Of a stretch of DNA of 64,000 nucleotides, positions 9,279-18,277 are shown in pieces. Source of the DNA: Allochromatium vinosum DSM 180 (GTDB lineage: Bacteria; Pseudomonadota; Gammaproteobacteria; Chromatiales; Chromatiaceae); contig NC_013851.1 in the NCBI RefSeq assembly GCF_000025485.1, forward strand, positions 3,282,001 through 3,346,000, in the 5' to 3' direction. Every line of letters begins with the position of its first letter. Positions within the stretch are counted from its first letter, which is position 1. The notes below the pieces were generated by a model, which had not been told where the DNA came from, did not search any database, and saw only the letters and a program-made list of their open reading frames with translations. The position numbers and the translations under genes were made by a program.

Positions 9279-10208
9279 TCACTGGATCACACCGATGCCC
9301 GGCCCCGGCTCCACCTCGAAATCCGACTTCAGCCGCTCGGGTTCGGTGCGTTCACCGGAGCGCGCCTGCCGAACATCCGGCAGCACGATCACGGCGACAC
9401 GCCGGTTGCGCGCCCGCCCGGCCTCGGTCGCGTTGCTGTCGGTGGGCTGGAACTGGCCGTAGCCGATAGCGACCATGCGCTCGGGGTCGATGCCGTTCTG
9501 GGCGAACAGATTGACCACGGTCGCCGCGCGCCCGGAGGACAGCTCCCAGTTGGACGGATAGATGGTGTTGTTGATCGGCAGGTTATCGGTGTGACCCTCG
9601 ACATGGATGCGCACGTCGCGTCGTCCGAGCAGTCGGGCCACCCTGGCCAGCACCGGCCGTGCCGCCGGCTCCAGGGTCGCCGAGCCGCTCGAAAAGAGCA
9701 GATTGCTGTTGATGGCGACTTCGATCCAGTAGGGCTGACGCTTGATCTCGATGTTGCCGGCCTCGATCAACGAACCCATCGCCTCCTCCAGTTCGGTCGA
9801 CATCTCCCGGATCTCGCCGAGGATTCGCCCGCGCTCTTCTTCGGAGGCCGAGCCGATGAGGGCGGCGAGCGCAACATCGGTCGGCGAAAAGGGTTCGAGG
9901 TCCGGCTCGGTCGTTTCGATCGCCGGACTCCCCGCGATGACCTCGACCGGGGCGAGCGAACGGCGCACGTCGTCGCTGACTGGATTCGACTCCAGGATCG
10001 GGTCGCCGATCTGGATCGGATCGATGGGTGCCGACGTGCCGAAGGCCTCGATCAGCGATTCGGAAAGCACGCTGTACTTGCCGGCATCGACTACCGAGAC
10101 GGCGTACATGACCACGAAGAAGGCCATCAGGAGCGTCACCAGGTCGCCATAGGGGATGGCCCAGGCCTCGTGATTGACGTGCTCCTCGTGCCGCTTGCGC
10201 CGCGCCAT
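9279..10208 (-). CDS. motD: Flagellar motor stator protein MotD (MotB family)
   Basis: This is the peptidoglycan-anchoring half of a flagellar stator. The 309-residue protein has a single N-terminal membrane helix, YGDLVTLLMAFFVVMYAVS, with the proton-carrying aspartate near residue 22. An acidic linker follows, then an OmpA/MotB domain with IHVEGHTDNLPINN and the ELSSGRAATVV and AEGRAR-like NRRVAV motifs. It forms a pair with motC just upstream. The linker of about 100 residues with many D, E and S is longer than in E. coli MotB. Confidence 0.92.
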   Translation of the reverse strand: MARRKRHEEHVNHEAWAIPYGDLVTLLMAFFVVMYAVSVVDAGKYSVLSESLIEAFGTSAPIDPIQIGDPILESNPVSDDVRRSLAPVEVIAGSPAIETTEPDLEPFSPTDVALAALIGSASEEERGRILGEIREMSTELEEAMGSLIEAGNIEIKRQPYWIEVAINSNLLFSSGSATLEPAARPVLARVARLLGRRDVRIHVEGHTDNLPINNTIYPSNWELSSGRAATVVNLFAQNGIDPERMVAIGYGQFQPTDSNATEAGRARNRRVAVIVLPDVRQARSGERTEPERLKSDFEVEPGPGIGVIQ

Positions 10209-10217
10209 GACTTGGAC

Positions 10218-10961
10218 TCACCCCTGAATGAAACCGTTGAGCTTGTTCTCGATGTTACGCGGGTTCTCGCCCTCGGCGATCGCGATCAAGCCTTCGAGCA
10301 GCATGGTCTGATGGTTGACCCGGGCCTGGACGATGGATTTCAGCTTGTTGGACACCGGCAGGAAAAAGAGGTTGGCCAGGCCCACGCCATAGATGGTCGC
10401 GACGAAGGCGGCGGCGATCCCCTGCCCGAGCTTGCTCGGCTCGGTCAGGTTCTGCATCACGGCCATCAGTCCCATGACCGCGCCGATGATGCCGAGTGTG
10501 GGCGAATAGACCCCCATGCTCTCGAAGACGCGCGCCCCCTGGAGATCGAAGGACTCGCTGTTGTCGAGATCGGACTCCAGGATCTGGCGCAGCGTCTGCG
10601 GCTCGGCGCCATCGACCAGCAATTGCAGCCCCTTGCGCACGAAGGGATCCGGCTCTTTGTTCGAGCGATCCTCCAGCCCCAGCAACCCTTCCTTGCGCGA
10701 AATCTGCGACCACTCGACGATACGCTTGATCATGCCCCGCGACTCCAGACGCGGCGGTTTGAAGACCCAGGGGAACATCCTGAAGGCATGCAGGAAAACC
10801 GGAACCCGGGTCTGCACCAGGGTGGCGCCCAGGGTACCGATCACCACGATCAGGAACGCTGCCAGATTCCACAACGCCGCCACCGAGCTGCCCTTGGCGA
10901 CGACACCGCCGAGGATGGCCACCAGCCCGAGCAGTAACCCGGTCAGGCTCAGGATGTCCAT
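10218..10961 (-). CDS. motC: Flagellar motor stator protein MotC (MotA family)
   Basis: This is the ion-channel subunit that pairs with MotD. The 247-residue protein has four predicted membrane helices, two at the N-terminus and two at about 150-205. The cytoplasmic loop has RKEGLLGLED and the conserved MGVYSPTLGIIGAVMGLM block (18 residues). MotA-family proteins transmit torque to FliG. The gene starts one base after the cheB stop and is 9 bases before motD. Confidence 0.93.
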   Translation of the reverse strand: MDILSLTGLLLGLVAILGGVVAKGSSVAALWNLAAFLIVVIGTLGATLVQTRVPVFLHAFRMFPWVFKPPRLESRGMIKRIVEWSQISRKEGLLGLEDRSNKEPDPFVRKGLQLLVDGAEPQTLRQILESDLDNSESFDLQGARVFESMGVYSPTLGIIGAVMGLMAVMQNLTEPSKLGQGIAAAFVATIYGVGLANLFFLPVSNKLKSIVQARVNHQTMLLEGLIAIAEGENPRNIENKLNGFIQG

Positions 10962-10962
10962 C

Positions 10963-12048
10963 TCAACAGAAACCCTTGACCAAGGCTGGTCCGACCTCCT
11001 TGAGCGGTAGGATCTGATCGGCGAGACCGGCGTCGATCACCGCCGCCGGCATCCCGAACACCACGCAGCTGGCCGCATCCTGCGCCCAGATATGTGCACC
11101 ATTGGATTTGAGCTCGCGCGCGCCCTCGCGCCCGTCGGCCCCCATGCCGGTCAACACTACGGCCAGCACCTGCGAGCGCAGGGCGGCGGCCGCCGACCTG
11201 AAGGTGATGTCGACGCTCGGCTTGTAGATGGTGCCGGGCGGACTCTCTTCGATGCGCACCCTGGGTTGGGCGCCGCCCTCCAGGATGAGCTGTACCCCCC
11301 CAGGGGCGAGCAGCGCGCTGCCTGGCTTGAGCACGTCGCCCGAGACGGCCTCCTTGACGTCGATCTGGCACAGATTGTTCAGACGCTCGGCGAAAGCCGG
11401 CGTGAAGCTCGCCGGCATGTGCTGGACCAGGATGATCGGCAGCGGGAAGCTCTTGGGCAGCCCCTTGAGCACCTCCTGCAGCGCCACCGGCCCGCCGGTT
11501 GAGGTGCCGATCAGAACCGCGCGCAGACTATTCAGCGGCGTGGCGCTGGGCGAGAGACGCGGCGCGGCGGCGCGCGCCGGTGCAGCCTGAGGCGCCGCCC
11601 CGGACAGCACGGGACGATCGAGCGGCGCCGTAGCCGCCGGACGCGTGAGCCGGGTGCGACCGAGCGCGCGCACCCGCCGACGCAGCAGGATCTTGGCCGA
11701 ATCCTCATCCTTGGCCATTTCGCTGAAGCGCTTGGGCAGAAAGTCCATGGCGCCGGCATCGAGCGCATCGAGCGTCGCCTTGGCGCCCTCGGTGGTCAGG
11801 GTCGAGAACATCAGGATCGGGCGCGGTGACTCGGCCATGATGCGGCGCACCGCCGTGATACCGTCCATCACCGGCATCTCGATGTCCATGGTGACGACGT
11901 CCGGGTTGAGACGCTTGACGACCTCGATGGCCTCCTGGCCATTGGCGGCGGTCCCGACGACATCGATACCGATGTCCGCGTTGAGGATCTCGACGATGCG
12001 CCGGCGGAAGAAGCCGGAATCGTCGACCACGACGACACGTAGACTCAT
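10963..12048 (-). CDS. cheB: Chemotaxis response regulator protein-glutamate methylesterase CheB
   Basis: It removes methyl groups from chemoreceptors and so resets adaptation. The 361-residue protein has an N-terminal receiver domain (VVDDS, phosphoacceptor D55 in [11 protein letters not shown]), an alanine/proline-rich linker at about 130-172, and the methylesterase domain. The catalytic triad is visible as S183 in GTSTGGP, H210 in ILVQHMP and D305 in GMGADG. The start codon overlaps the end of cheA by 4 bases. No cheR is present in the window. Confidence 0.96.
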   Translation of the reverse strand: MSLRVVVVDDSGFFRRRIVEILNADIGIDVVGTAANGQEAIEVVKRLNPDVVTMDIEMPVMDGITAVRRIMAESPRPILMFSTLTTEGAKATLDALDAGAMDFLPKRFSEMAKDEDSAKILLRRRVRALGRTRLTRPAATAPLDRPVLSGAAPQAAPARAAAPRLSPSATPLNSLRAVLIGTSTGGPVALQEVLKGLPKSFPLPIILVQHMPASFTPAFAERLNNLCQIDVKEAVSGDVLKPGSALLAPGGVQLILEGGAQPRVRIEESPPGTIYKPSVDITFRSAAAALRSQVLAVVLTGMGADGREGARELKSNGAHIWAQDAASCVVFGMPAAVIDAGLADQILPLKEVGPALVKGFC

Positions 12049-14174
12049 GCCGGCATCCCCGTCTCGGCCGGTTGCAGCTGCGCGTGTGAGGCCCGTCCGC
12101 CGTACCCCGGCTGACTCATGAGGCGTACCAGCGCCGGGATGTCGATGATGAGCGCGATCCCGCCGTCACCCGTGATGGTCGCGCCGGCCAGTCCGGGAAC
12201 GCCGTGCAGCCCCTTGCCGAGCGGCTTGATCACGACCTCTTCCTGACCGACCAGATCGTCGACGACCAGACCGATCTTGCGCTGAGCGACATGGACCACG
12301 ACCACGTGCGAGTCCGACTTGGGTTCGACCAGACGATAGGGATGCAGCCAGCGCGAGGCGTAATAGAGGGGCAAGGCATGGTTGCGCACCATGATGGCCT
12401 CCTGGTCGTCGACGAAATGGGTGCGCGTGAGATCCAGATCCAGGATCTCCGAGACCGAGGCCAAGGGGATGGCGAAGCGCCGGCCATCGAGGATGACCAT
12501 GAGCGCCGGCAGGATGGCGAGCGTCAGCGGCAGTTTGACGTTGAGTTTGGTGCCGACTCCGAGTTTGGAGTCGATCTCGACGGTGCCATTGAGCTGGGCG
12601 ATCCGAGTCTTGACCACGTCCATGCCGACCCCGCGCCCCGAGACGTCCGAGATCTCCTCCTTGGTCGAGAAGCCGGCCATGAAGATCAGATCGAAGCATT
12701 CGCGTGTCGAGAGGCGCTCGGCCTGACTGGGATCGAGCAGTCCCTTTTCGACGGACTTGGCGCGCAGCTTCTCGGGATCCATGCCGCGTCCGTCGTCCTG
12801 GATCAGCAGCGAGATGTGATCGCCCTCCTGAGCCGCGCCCAGCACCACGGTGCCCCGGCGCGGCTTGCCCTTGGCTTCGCGCTCATCGGGCATCTCGATG
12901 CCGTGGTCGACCGCGTTGCGGATCAGATGCACCAGCGGATCGGCGAGCGCCTCGACCAGATTCTTGTCGAGATCGGTTTCCTCGCCGAAGGTCTCCAACT
13001 CGATCTCCTTGCCGAGATTGCGCGCCAGATCGCGCACCACGCGCGGGAAGCGGCTGAAGACCTTCTTGACCGGCTGCATCCGGGTCTTCATGACCGCTGC
13101 CTGCAGGTCCGAGGTGACGAGCGCCAGCGAGGCGATCGCCTTGCCGATCTCCTCGTCGCCGGTGCGCACGCGCAGCATGCTCAAGCGATTGCGCACCAGC
13201 ACCAGCTCGCCGACCAGATTCATGATCTCGTCGAGCCGCTGGGTATCGACCCGCACCGAGGTCTCACCGGCGGGCACAGCGGCCGCGCGCTGGGCCTTGG
13301 CCGTGTCGAACGGATCGGCGGCAGGCACGGGAGGCTGGAGGGAGGCACTGGCCGCCGGGCGGCTTGGAACCGGCAGCGGACTCGGTTTAGGTGTCTCGAC
13401 GGGCTTCGCCGCTCCCGAGCCATGCAATTGGTCGAGTAATGACTCGAATTCGTCGTCCGTGATCAGATCATTGGCGCCGGTCGCCTCCTCGGCGACAGAC
13501 ACTGTCCCAGGCGGTTCGGCTGGCGGCGCCGGTACCAGTGGCTCGGGGGCGACCGCCGCGCGATCGATGGATGCTGACTCGGCAGGCTGCCCCGAGAGCG
13601 CATCGAGCAGCGCCTCGAACTCAGCCTCGGTGATCTCGTCGGCCGATTCGGCCGTGGAGCCGGCCTCGATTGCGGGCGCCGGCGTCGGCTCGGGCGGTCG
13701 AGCGCTGAGCGGCTCGGACTCGGCGACGGGCGGTGGTTCGGGTACCGGCTCCGGCGCGGGTTCGGGTGCACTCGTCCCCGCCGCGTCCGGAACGGCGAGC
13801 GCCGCCAGATCTGCGATCAGTGCCGGTGGAGCCGGCTCGGGCTCACGCGCCGACTTGAGATCGCCGAACATGACGTTGAGCACGTCGAGTACGCGCAGCA
13901 CCACGTCCATGAGAACCGGGTCGATGCGGCGCTCGCCATTGCGCAGCAGATTGAAGACGTCCTCGGCATGATGACAGACCACGACCAGGGCATTGAGATT
14001 GAGGAAGCCCGCACCGCCCTTGATGGTGTGGAAGCTGCGGAAGACCGCATTGAGCAGATCGCGATCGTTGGGGTTCTGCTCCAGATCGATCAGCTGCTCG
14101 TTGAGCGCCTCCAGCAGTTCACCGGCCTCGACCAGAAAGTCCTGGAGGATTTCGTCATTCGGATCGATTGCCAT
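12045..14174 (-). CDS. cheA: Chemotaxis histidine kinase CheA
   Basis: It phosphorylates CheY and CheB in response to receptor signals. The 709-residue protein has an N-terminal HPt domain with [12 protein letters not shown], where H49 is the phosphorylated residue. A long P/E/A-rich linker follows (about 110-305), then the dimerisation domain, an HATPase domain ([25 protein letters not shown]) and a C-terminal CheW-like domain. The classical folded P2 domain is not evident. Instead the linker holds two short motifs, [13 protein letters not shown] and [13 protein letters not shown]. The gene follows cheZ by 26 bases and is coupled to cheB. Confidence 0.96.
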   Translation of the reverse strand: MAIDPNDEILQDFLVEAGELLEALNEQLIDLEQNPNDRDLLNAVFRSFHTIKGGAGFLNLNALVVVCHHAEDVFNLLRNGERRIDPVLMDVVLRVLDVLNVMFGDLKSAREPEPAPPALIADLAALAVPDAAGTSAPEPAPEPVPEPPPVAESEPLSARPPEPTPAPAIEAGSTAESADEITEAEFEALLDALSGQPAESASIDRAAVAPEPLVPAPPAEPPGTVSVAEEATGANDLITDDEFESLLDQLHGSGAAKPVETPKPSPLPVPSRPAASASLQPPVPAADPFDTAKAQRAAAVPAGETSVRVDTQRLDEIMNLVGELVLVRNRLSMLRVRTGDEEIGKAIASLALVTSDLQAAVMKTRMQPVKKVFSRFPRVVRDLARNLGKEIELETFGEETDLDKNLVEALADPLVHLIRNAVDHGIEMPDEREAKGKPRRGTVVLGAAQEGDHISLLIQDDGRGMDPEKLRAKSVEKGLLDPSQAERLSTRECFDLIFMAGFSTKEEISDVSGRGVGMDVVKTRIAQLNGTVEIDSKLGVGTKLNVKLPLTLAILPALMVILDGRRFAIPLASVSEILDLDLTRTHFVDDQEAIMVRNHALPLYYASRWLHPYRLVEPKSDSHVVVVHVAQRKIGLVVDDLVGQEEVVIKPLGKGLHGVPGLAGATITGDGGIALIIDIPALVRLMSQPGYGGRASHAQLQPAETGMPA

Positions 14175-14200
14175 GCATGATCACTCTGGGGTTCGGTGGG

Positions 14201-14965
14201 CTAGAAGCCCAGACTGGAGAGCAGTGCATCCACGTCGTCCTGTCCGCTGACGACATCGGCGCCCGCGTCCTGCGTATTGGGTACGATCGGTCCATGCCCT
14301 CGAACCTCTGACGCTTCGGTTTCGTCCGGACTCGCCTTGGCGACCTTGGGCAACTCCATCCGGGCGCTCGACAGCCGGATGAGTCCGACCAGGTTCTCCT
14401 CGACCTCATGCACCAGCCGGATGACCCGCCGAATGATCTGACCGGTGAGATCCTGATAGTCCTGGGCCATCAGGATCTCGGACATCAGCGATTTGAGGCG
14501 TTCGGTCTCCTGTCCGCTCTGGGTCAGGAAGTCGTCGAGCTCGCGCGCCAGCTCGCGAAATTCGTCGACCGACAGTTCGCGATTGCGAAAGCGGCTCCAT
14601 TGCTCGTGCAGCGTCGCCGAACGGTCGTGGAGCGACTCGGCGATGGGCATGGACTCGTCGAGCGCGTTGAGCGTGCGATGCGTCGCCTGCTCGGTCATGG
14701 AGACGACATAGTTCAGACGCTCCTTGGCGTCCGGGATCTCGTCGCGGGTCAGTTCGATCAGGCGCGAGTCGCCGCGGAAGCTGTTGAGCGCCTCGTGCAG
14801 GTCGCGCGTGAGCTTGCCGAGTTCCTCGAAGAGTTCGCGCTCATAGGGCAGGCGCAGCTGACGGATGCTCTCGTCGGCCCCGGCGCGATCTCCGGCCTCC
14901 AACTGCTCGACCAGACGACGCGCCAGATCCAGCTGTAGACTCAGACGTTCTTCATCGTTGTCCAT
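14201..14965 (-). CDS. cheZ: CheY-P phosphatase CheZ
   Basis: It ends the motor signal by dephosphorylating CheY. The 254-residue protein is long-helical and contains the catalytic AQDYQDLTGQIIRRV segment, with the conserved Asp and Gln. The C-terminus DDVDALLSSLGF matches the CheY-docking peptide of known CheZ proteins. It is 3 bases downstream of cheY, the conserved cheY-cheZ-cheA order. Confidence 0.94.
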   Translation of the reverse strand: MDNDEERLSLQLDLARRLVEQLEAGDRAGADESIRQLRLPYERELFEELGKLTRDLHEALNSFRGDSRLIELTRDEIPDAKERLNYVVSMTEQATHRTLNALDESMPIAESLHDRSATLHEQWSRFRNRELSVDEFRELARELDDFLTQSGQETERLKSLMSEILMAQDYQDLTGQIIRRVIRLVHEVEENLVGLIRLSSARMELPKVAKASPDETEASEVRGHGPIVPNTQDAGADVVSGQDDVDALLSSLGF

Positions 14966-14968
14966 CGC

Positions 14969-15349
14969 TCATCCCTGCGCATCGAGGCGCTCAAAGATCT
15001 TGTCGATCTTTTCCTTCAGCGTCTCGGCGGTGAAGGGTTTGACGATATAGCCGTTGACGCCGGCTTGGGCCGCCTCGACGATCTGGTCGCGCTTGGCCTC
15101 GGCGGTCACCATGAGCACCGGCAGCGACTTGAGCATGGGGTCGGCGCGCACCGCCTTGAGCAGTGCGATGCCCTCCATGTTCGGCATGTTCCAGTCGGTG
15201 ATCAGGAAGTCGAAGCCGCCGCTCTTGAGCATCGGCAGCGCGGTGCTGCCATCGTCGGCTTCGGAGGTATTGCTGAACCCCAGCTCACGCAGCAGGTTCT
15301 TGATGATGCGTCTCATGGTGGAGAAATCGTCCACGATGAGAATTTTCAT
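14969..15349 (-). CDS. cheY: Chemotaxis response regulator CheY
   Basis: This single receiver domain binds FliM when phosphorylated and reverses the motor. From the ATG at 15349 it has 126 residues and begins [14 protein letters not shown], as in Pseudomonas and E. coli. The phosphoacceptor is D52 in FLITDWNMP, the switch threonine is in VMVTAEA and the lysine is in GYIVKPF. An in-frame GTG at 15373 would add eight residues and is less likely. Confidence 0.95.
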   Translation of the reverse strand: MKILIVDDFSTMRRIIKNLLRELGFSNTSEADDGSTALPMLKSGGFDFLITDWNMPNMEGIALLKAVRADPMLKSLPVLMVTAEAKRDQIVEAAQAGVNGYIVKPFTAETLKEKIDKIFERLDAQG

Positions 15350-15395
15350 GCCTTTGTCCACGCAACGCTCCACATGGAATCTGTTGGTTTGAGAA

Positions 15396-16142
15396 TCACG
15401 CGCCGGGTCCCGCTCGGGTCCAGTCGCTCAAACGGCCCCGCAGACGGTGCAGGGCCTGACTGCGAATCTGGCTCACGCGCGACTCGGTGACATCGAGAAC
15501 GGCTCCGATTTCGCGCAGATTGAGTTCTTCATCATAGTAGAGCGCGAGCACCAGGCGCTCGCGTTCCGGTAAGTCCGCCAGCGCCTCGGCCAAGGCCTGG
15601 GCGAACTGCTCGCGCTCCAGTTGCTCGGTCGGAGCGGTGCCCGCCCCAGGCAGGAACCTGTCGCTGTCGGCGTCCTCGCCAAACAGGTCTTCCAGCCCTA
15701 GGATCTGGCAACTGGCCGTATCCTGCAACATGCCATGATAGTCGTCGAGTGTGACCCCCAGTGTTTCGGCGATCTCGCGATCACTGGCCGCGCGTCCTTC
15801 GCGTGATTCGACCTGATGGATCGCCTCGGCGATACGGCGACTGTTGCGATGCACCGAACGCGGCGTCCAGTCGGCGCGCCTCAGCTCGTCGATCATGGCT
15901 CCGCGCACACGAATGCCGGCATAGGTGGCGAAGGTCGCGCCCTGTCCCGTCTGGAACTGGCGCGCCGCCTCGATCAGTCCGACCATGCCGGACTGTATCA
16001 GATCCTCGACCTGAACAGAGGCCGGCAACCGCGCCACCAGATGATGGGCGATGCGCCGCACCAAATCGACATGCTCGGACACCAGCCGCGCCGCCTCGTC
16101 GCCGGCGCTCGCATACCCCATCCGAGACCGGGCGCGGACCAT
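15396..16142 (-). CDS. fliA: Flagellar sigma factor FliA (sigma-28)
   Basis: It directs transcription of late flagellar and chemotaxis genes. The 248-residue protein has sigma region 2 ([37 protein letters not shown]), region 3, and region 4 with [18 protein letters not shown] as the helix-turn-helix for the -35 element. Its ATG directly follows the fleN stop codon in the same frame. A second ATG seven codons later is possible. No flgM anti-sigma gene is in the window. Confidence 0.95.
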   Translation of the reverse strand: MVRARSRMGYASAGDEAARLVSEHVDLVRRIAHHLVARLPASVQVEDLIQSGMVGLIEAARQFQTGQGATFATYAGIRVRGAMIDELRRADWTPRSVHRNSRRIAEAIHQVESREGRAASDREIAETLGVTLDDYHGMLQDTASCQILGLEDLFGEDADSDRFLPGAGTAPTEQLEREQFAQALAEALADLPERERLVLALYYDEELNLREIGAVLDVTESRVSQIRSQALHRLRGRLSDWTRAGPGA

Positions 16143-16970
16143 CTAGGCGCCTTGCAGCAGACGCTCGACGAAAAAGCCGATGCCGCCCAGGTCAGTGGCG
16201 CCGCCGCGCGCGGCATCGATCCGACGTGCCAGGTCGTTGAAGACGCGGCCGGCCGGACTGCCCGGATAGAGGCTGACCACGGGCTGGCGTCGCTGCACCG
16301 CCAGACGCAGCTTGTCGTCCATCGGGATCATGGCCGCCGTCTCCAGCACCACATCCGGCAGATAGTTGGCGCAGACAGCCGAGAGTTTGCGCATCAGACG
16401 CTGACCGGATTCGATGTCGCGTAGCATGTTGCAGATTATCCGAAAACGACGCACCCCGTGCTCCTGATGTAGAACCTTGATCAGTGCATAGGCATCTGTC
16501 AAGGACGCCGGTTCGTCGCAGACCACCACGAACACCTGCTGGACGGCCTTGCAGAAGCTGGTGACCGAATCATGGACGCCTGCCGCCGTGTCGACGACCA
16601 GGATATCGAGCGGCTTGTCATAGCTGCTGAAGGCGCGGATCAGGCCCAGATGCTCGGCCGGCGTCAGATTGGCCATCGAACCGATGCCGGAGGCCGAAGG
16701 CACCAGCAACAGCCCGTCCGGACCGGGCAGTAGCACGTCCTCCAGACGCTCGACGCGCCCGGCGACCAGATCGTGCAGCGTCTTGGTCGGACGCAGTCCG
16801 AGCATCAGGTCGGCGTTGGCCAAGCCCAGGTCAGCGTCGAAGAGCATGACGTTGCGACCCAGCCGCGCCAGGGCCACGGACAGATTGACCGCGACATTGG
16901 TCTTGCCGACGCCGCCCTTGCCGCTGGCGATGGCGAGGCTCAGAAAGGGCCGGTTCCTAGTAGGCTGCAT
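16143..16970 (-). CDS. fleN: MinD/ParA-like flagellar number regulator FleN (FlhG)
   Basis: This ATPase limits the number of polar flagella, in Pseudomonas by restraining FleQ and by acting with FlhF. The 275-residue protein has the deviant Walker A GKGGVGKT at residues 17-24, LFDADLGLANADLMLG, and the VVDTAAGVHDSV switch region. The C-terminal amphipathic helix typical of membrane-binding MinD proteins is probably the FFVERLL end. It overlaps the end of flhF by 14 bases and is followed immediately by fliA. Confidence 0.93.
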   Translation of the reverse strand: MQPTRNRPFLSLAIASGKGGVGKTNVAVNLSVALARLGRNVMLFDADLGLANADLMLGLRPTKTLHDLVAGRVERLEDVLLPGPDGLLLVPSASGIGSMANLTPAEHLGLIRAFSSYDKPLDILVVDTAAGVHDSVTSFCKAVQQVFVVVCDEPASLTDAYALIKVLHQEHGVRRFRIICNMLRDIESGQRLMRKLSAVCANYLPDVVLETAAMIPMDDKLRLAVQRRQPVVSLYPGSPAGRVFNDLARRIDAARGGATDLGGIGFFVERLLQGA

Positions 16971-18255
16971 GCACGGATTTCCTGAAGGGGATCACGGACT
17001 CCAGCACCAGGCTGTCGCGCGTCACGGCACTGGGCGCCGATGGCGTCCGCGTACTCGGGCTCGGAGTCTTCGGGGTCGATAGTCTAGACAATGGCTCACA
17101 GGGAGCAAGCGCGGAGATATCGCGCGCGGTGAACCAGCTGCGCTCGCTACCGACGTTTGGTGTTTCGATCTCAACGCGCGACTGGAAGCGCTGACTCGGC
17201 TCGCCCAGCGCCAGGCGCGTCAGATGCGCCGTGTCAGCCTTGTGGAAGTCTTCCTCGATGCGTTGTCCGTCGCTCTGGAAAACCAGCCCCAGATGCTGCT
17301 CCAGCAGCACCGAGAGGATCTCGCCGAGCCGTTCGGCTTCGTCGATCTTGGTCAGGACGAGAGCCGTGGGTTCGCAGCTCTGGAAGGCTTTGAGCACCTG
17401 ACGCAGCACCCCGGCCTGATGCGTCGCCGGAATCACCAGCCAAGTCTCGATCTCGACCAGATGACGGATCTGGGCGAAGAGCTTGCGCTCAGCGGCATCG
17501 CGCGCGGAGCGCCCCTCGGTGTCGACGAGAATGAGATGATCACTGGCGCTGCGGTTGGCCAGAGCGATGAGATCGCGCTCGTTCTCCAGCAGGATGACCG
17601 GTACGCCGGCCATCTGGCCGAAAGCCTGGAGCTGCTTGTGGGCGCCGATGCGCTGACGGTCGAAGGTGACCAGGGTGACGGAATCCGGCCCCAGGCGGCG
17701 GATGCGGTGCAGGGCCAGTCGGCTCAGGGTGGTAGTCTTGCCCGCGCCAGTGGGGCCGACGAGCGCCAGGACACCACCGCGCTCCAGAACGCTTGGCTGC
17801 ACGGTCGCGACCGAGGCGGCGAGACGGGTCCGCAGACGACTCCAGGCGTCCTCGTGCGTCTGATCCTCCTGGAGTCCGCCGATGAGCGAGCGCGCCAGCG
17901 TATCGTCGAACCCGCACTCGACGAGCCGTTCGGCGATCCCGGCAGCCAGCGGATGACGCACGGCCCATTGATCGCGTTCGCTCAGCGCCTGCTGTTGCGC
18001 CAGCAGGGCGCGTAGATCGCGCAGTTCGCGGCGCATGGCGGCCAGATCGGAATCGGCCGACGCCGGGCGCGTAGCGCGTGACACACTGGGACGCACGGGC
18101 GCGACCGGTTCGGTCGGCGCCTCGGTCGCGGCCACGACCTCCAGCACGCCATCGACACGACGGCTCGACAGGATCACGGCGTCCGGTCCCTGCTGCTCAC
18201 GCACCTGGCGCATGGCGTCCTGCATGTTCTTTGCCTGATAGCGCCGTACATTCAT
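16957..18255 (-). CDS. flhF: SRP-type GTPase FlhF, flagellar pole-placement factor
   Basis: It marks the cell pole for flagellar assembly. The 432-residue protein has a basic N-terminal B domain (MNVRRYQAKNMQDAMRQV), an N domain, and an SRP-type G domain with GPTGAGKT at 167-174, VTFDRQRIGAHKQL and DTEGRS. The C-terminal 60 residues (rich in T, P and S) are a non-conserved extension. The gene lies 22 bases after flhA and overlaps fleN, the standard order for polar flagellates. Confidence 0.94.
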   Translation of the reverse strand: MNVRRYQAKNMQDAMRQVREQQGPDAVILSSRRVDGVLEVVAATEAPTEPVAPVRPSVSRATRPASADSDLAAMRRELRDLRALLAQQQALSERDQWAVRHPLAAGIAERLVECGFDDTLARSLIGGLQEDQTHEDAWSRLRTRLAASVATVQPSVLERGGVLALVGPTGAGKTTTLSRLALHRIRRLGPDSVTLVTFDRQRIGAHKQLQAFGQMAGVPVILLENERDLIALANRSASDHLILVDTEGRSARDAAERKLFAQIRHLVEIETWLVIPATHQAGVLRQVLKAFQSCEPTALVLTKIDEAERLGEILSVLLEQHLGLVFQSDGQRIEEDFHKADTAHLTRLALGEPSQRFQSRVEIETPNVGSERSWFTARDISALAPCEPLSRLSTPKTPSPSTRTPSAPSAVTRDSLVLESVIPFRKSVHAAY

Positions 18256-18277
18256 CGCTCAAACTCCCGTTACTCGA

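Noticed and set aside
9276-10937. 553-codon open frame on the plus strand opposite motC and motD
   Set aside because: It is antisense to two well-conserved genes, has low-complexity composition typical of GC-rich shadow frames and no recognisable domain.
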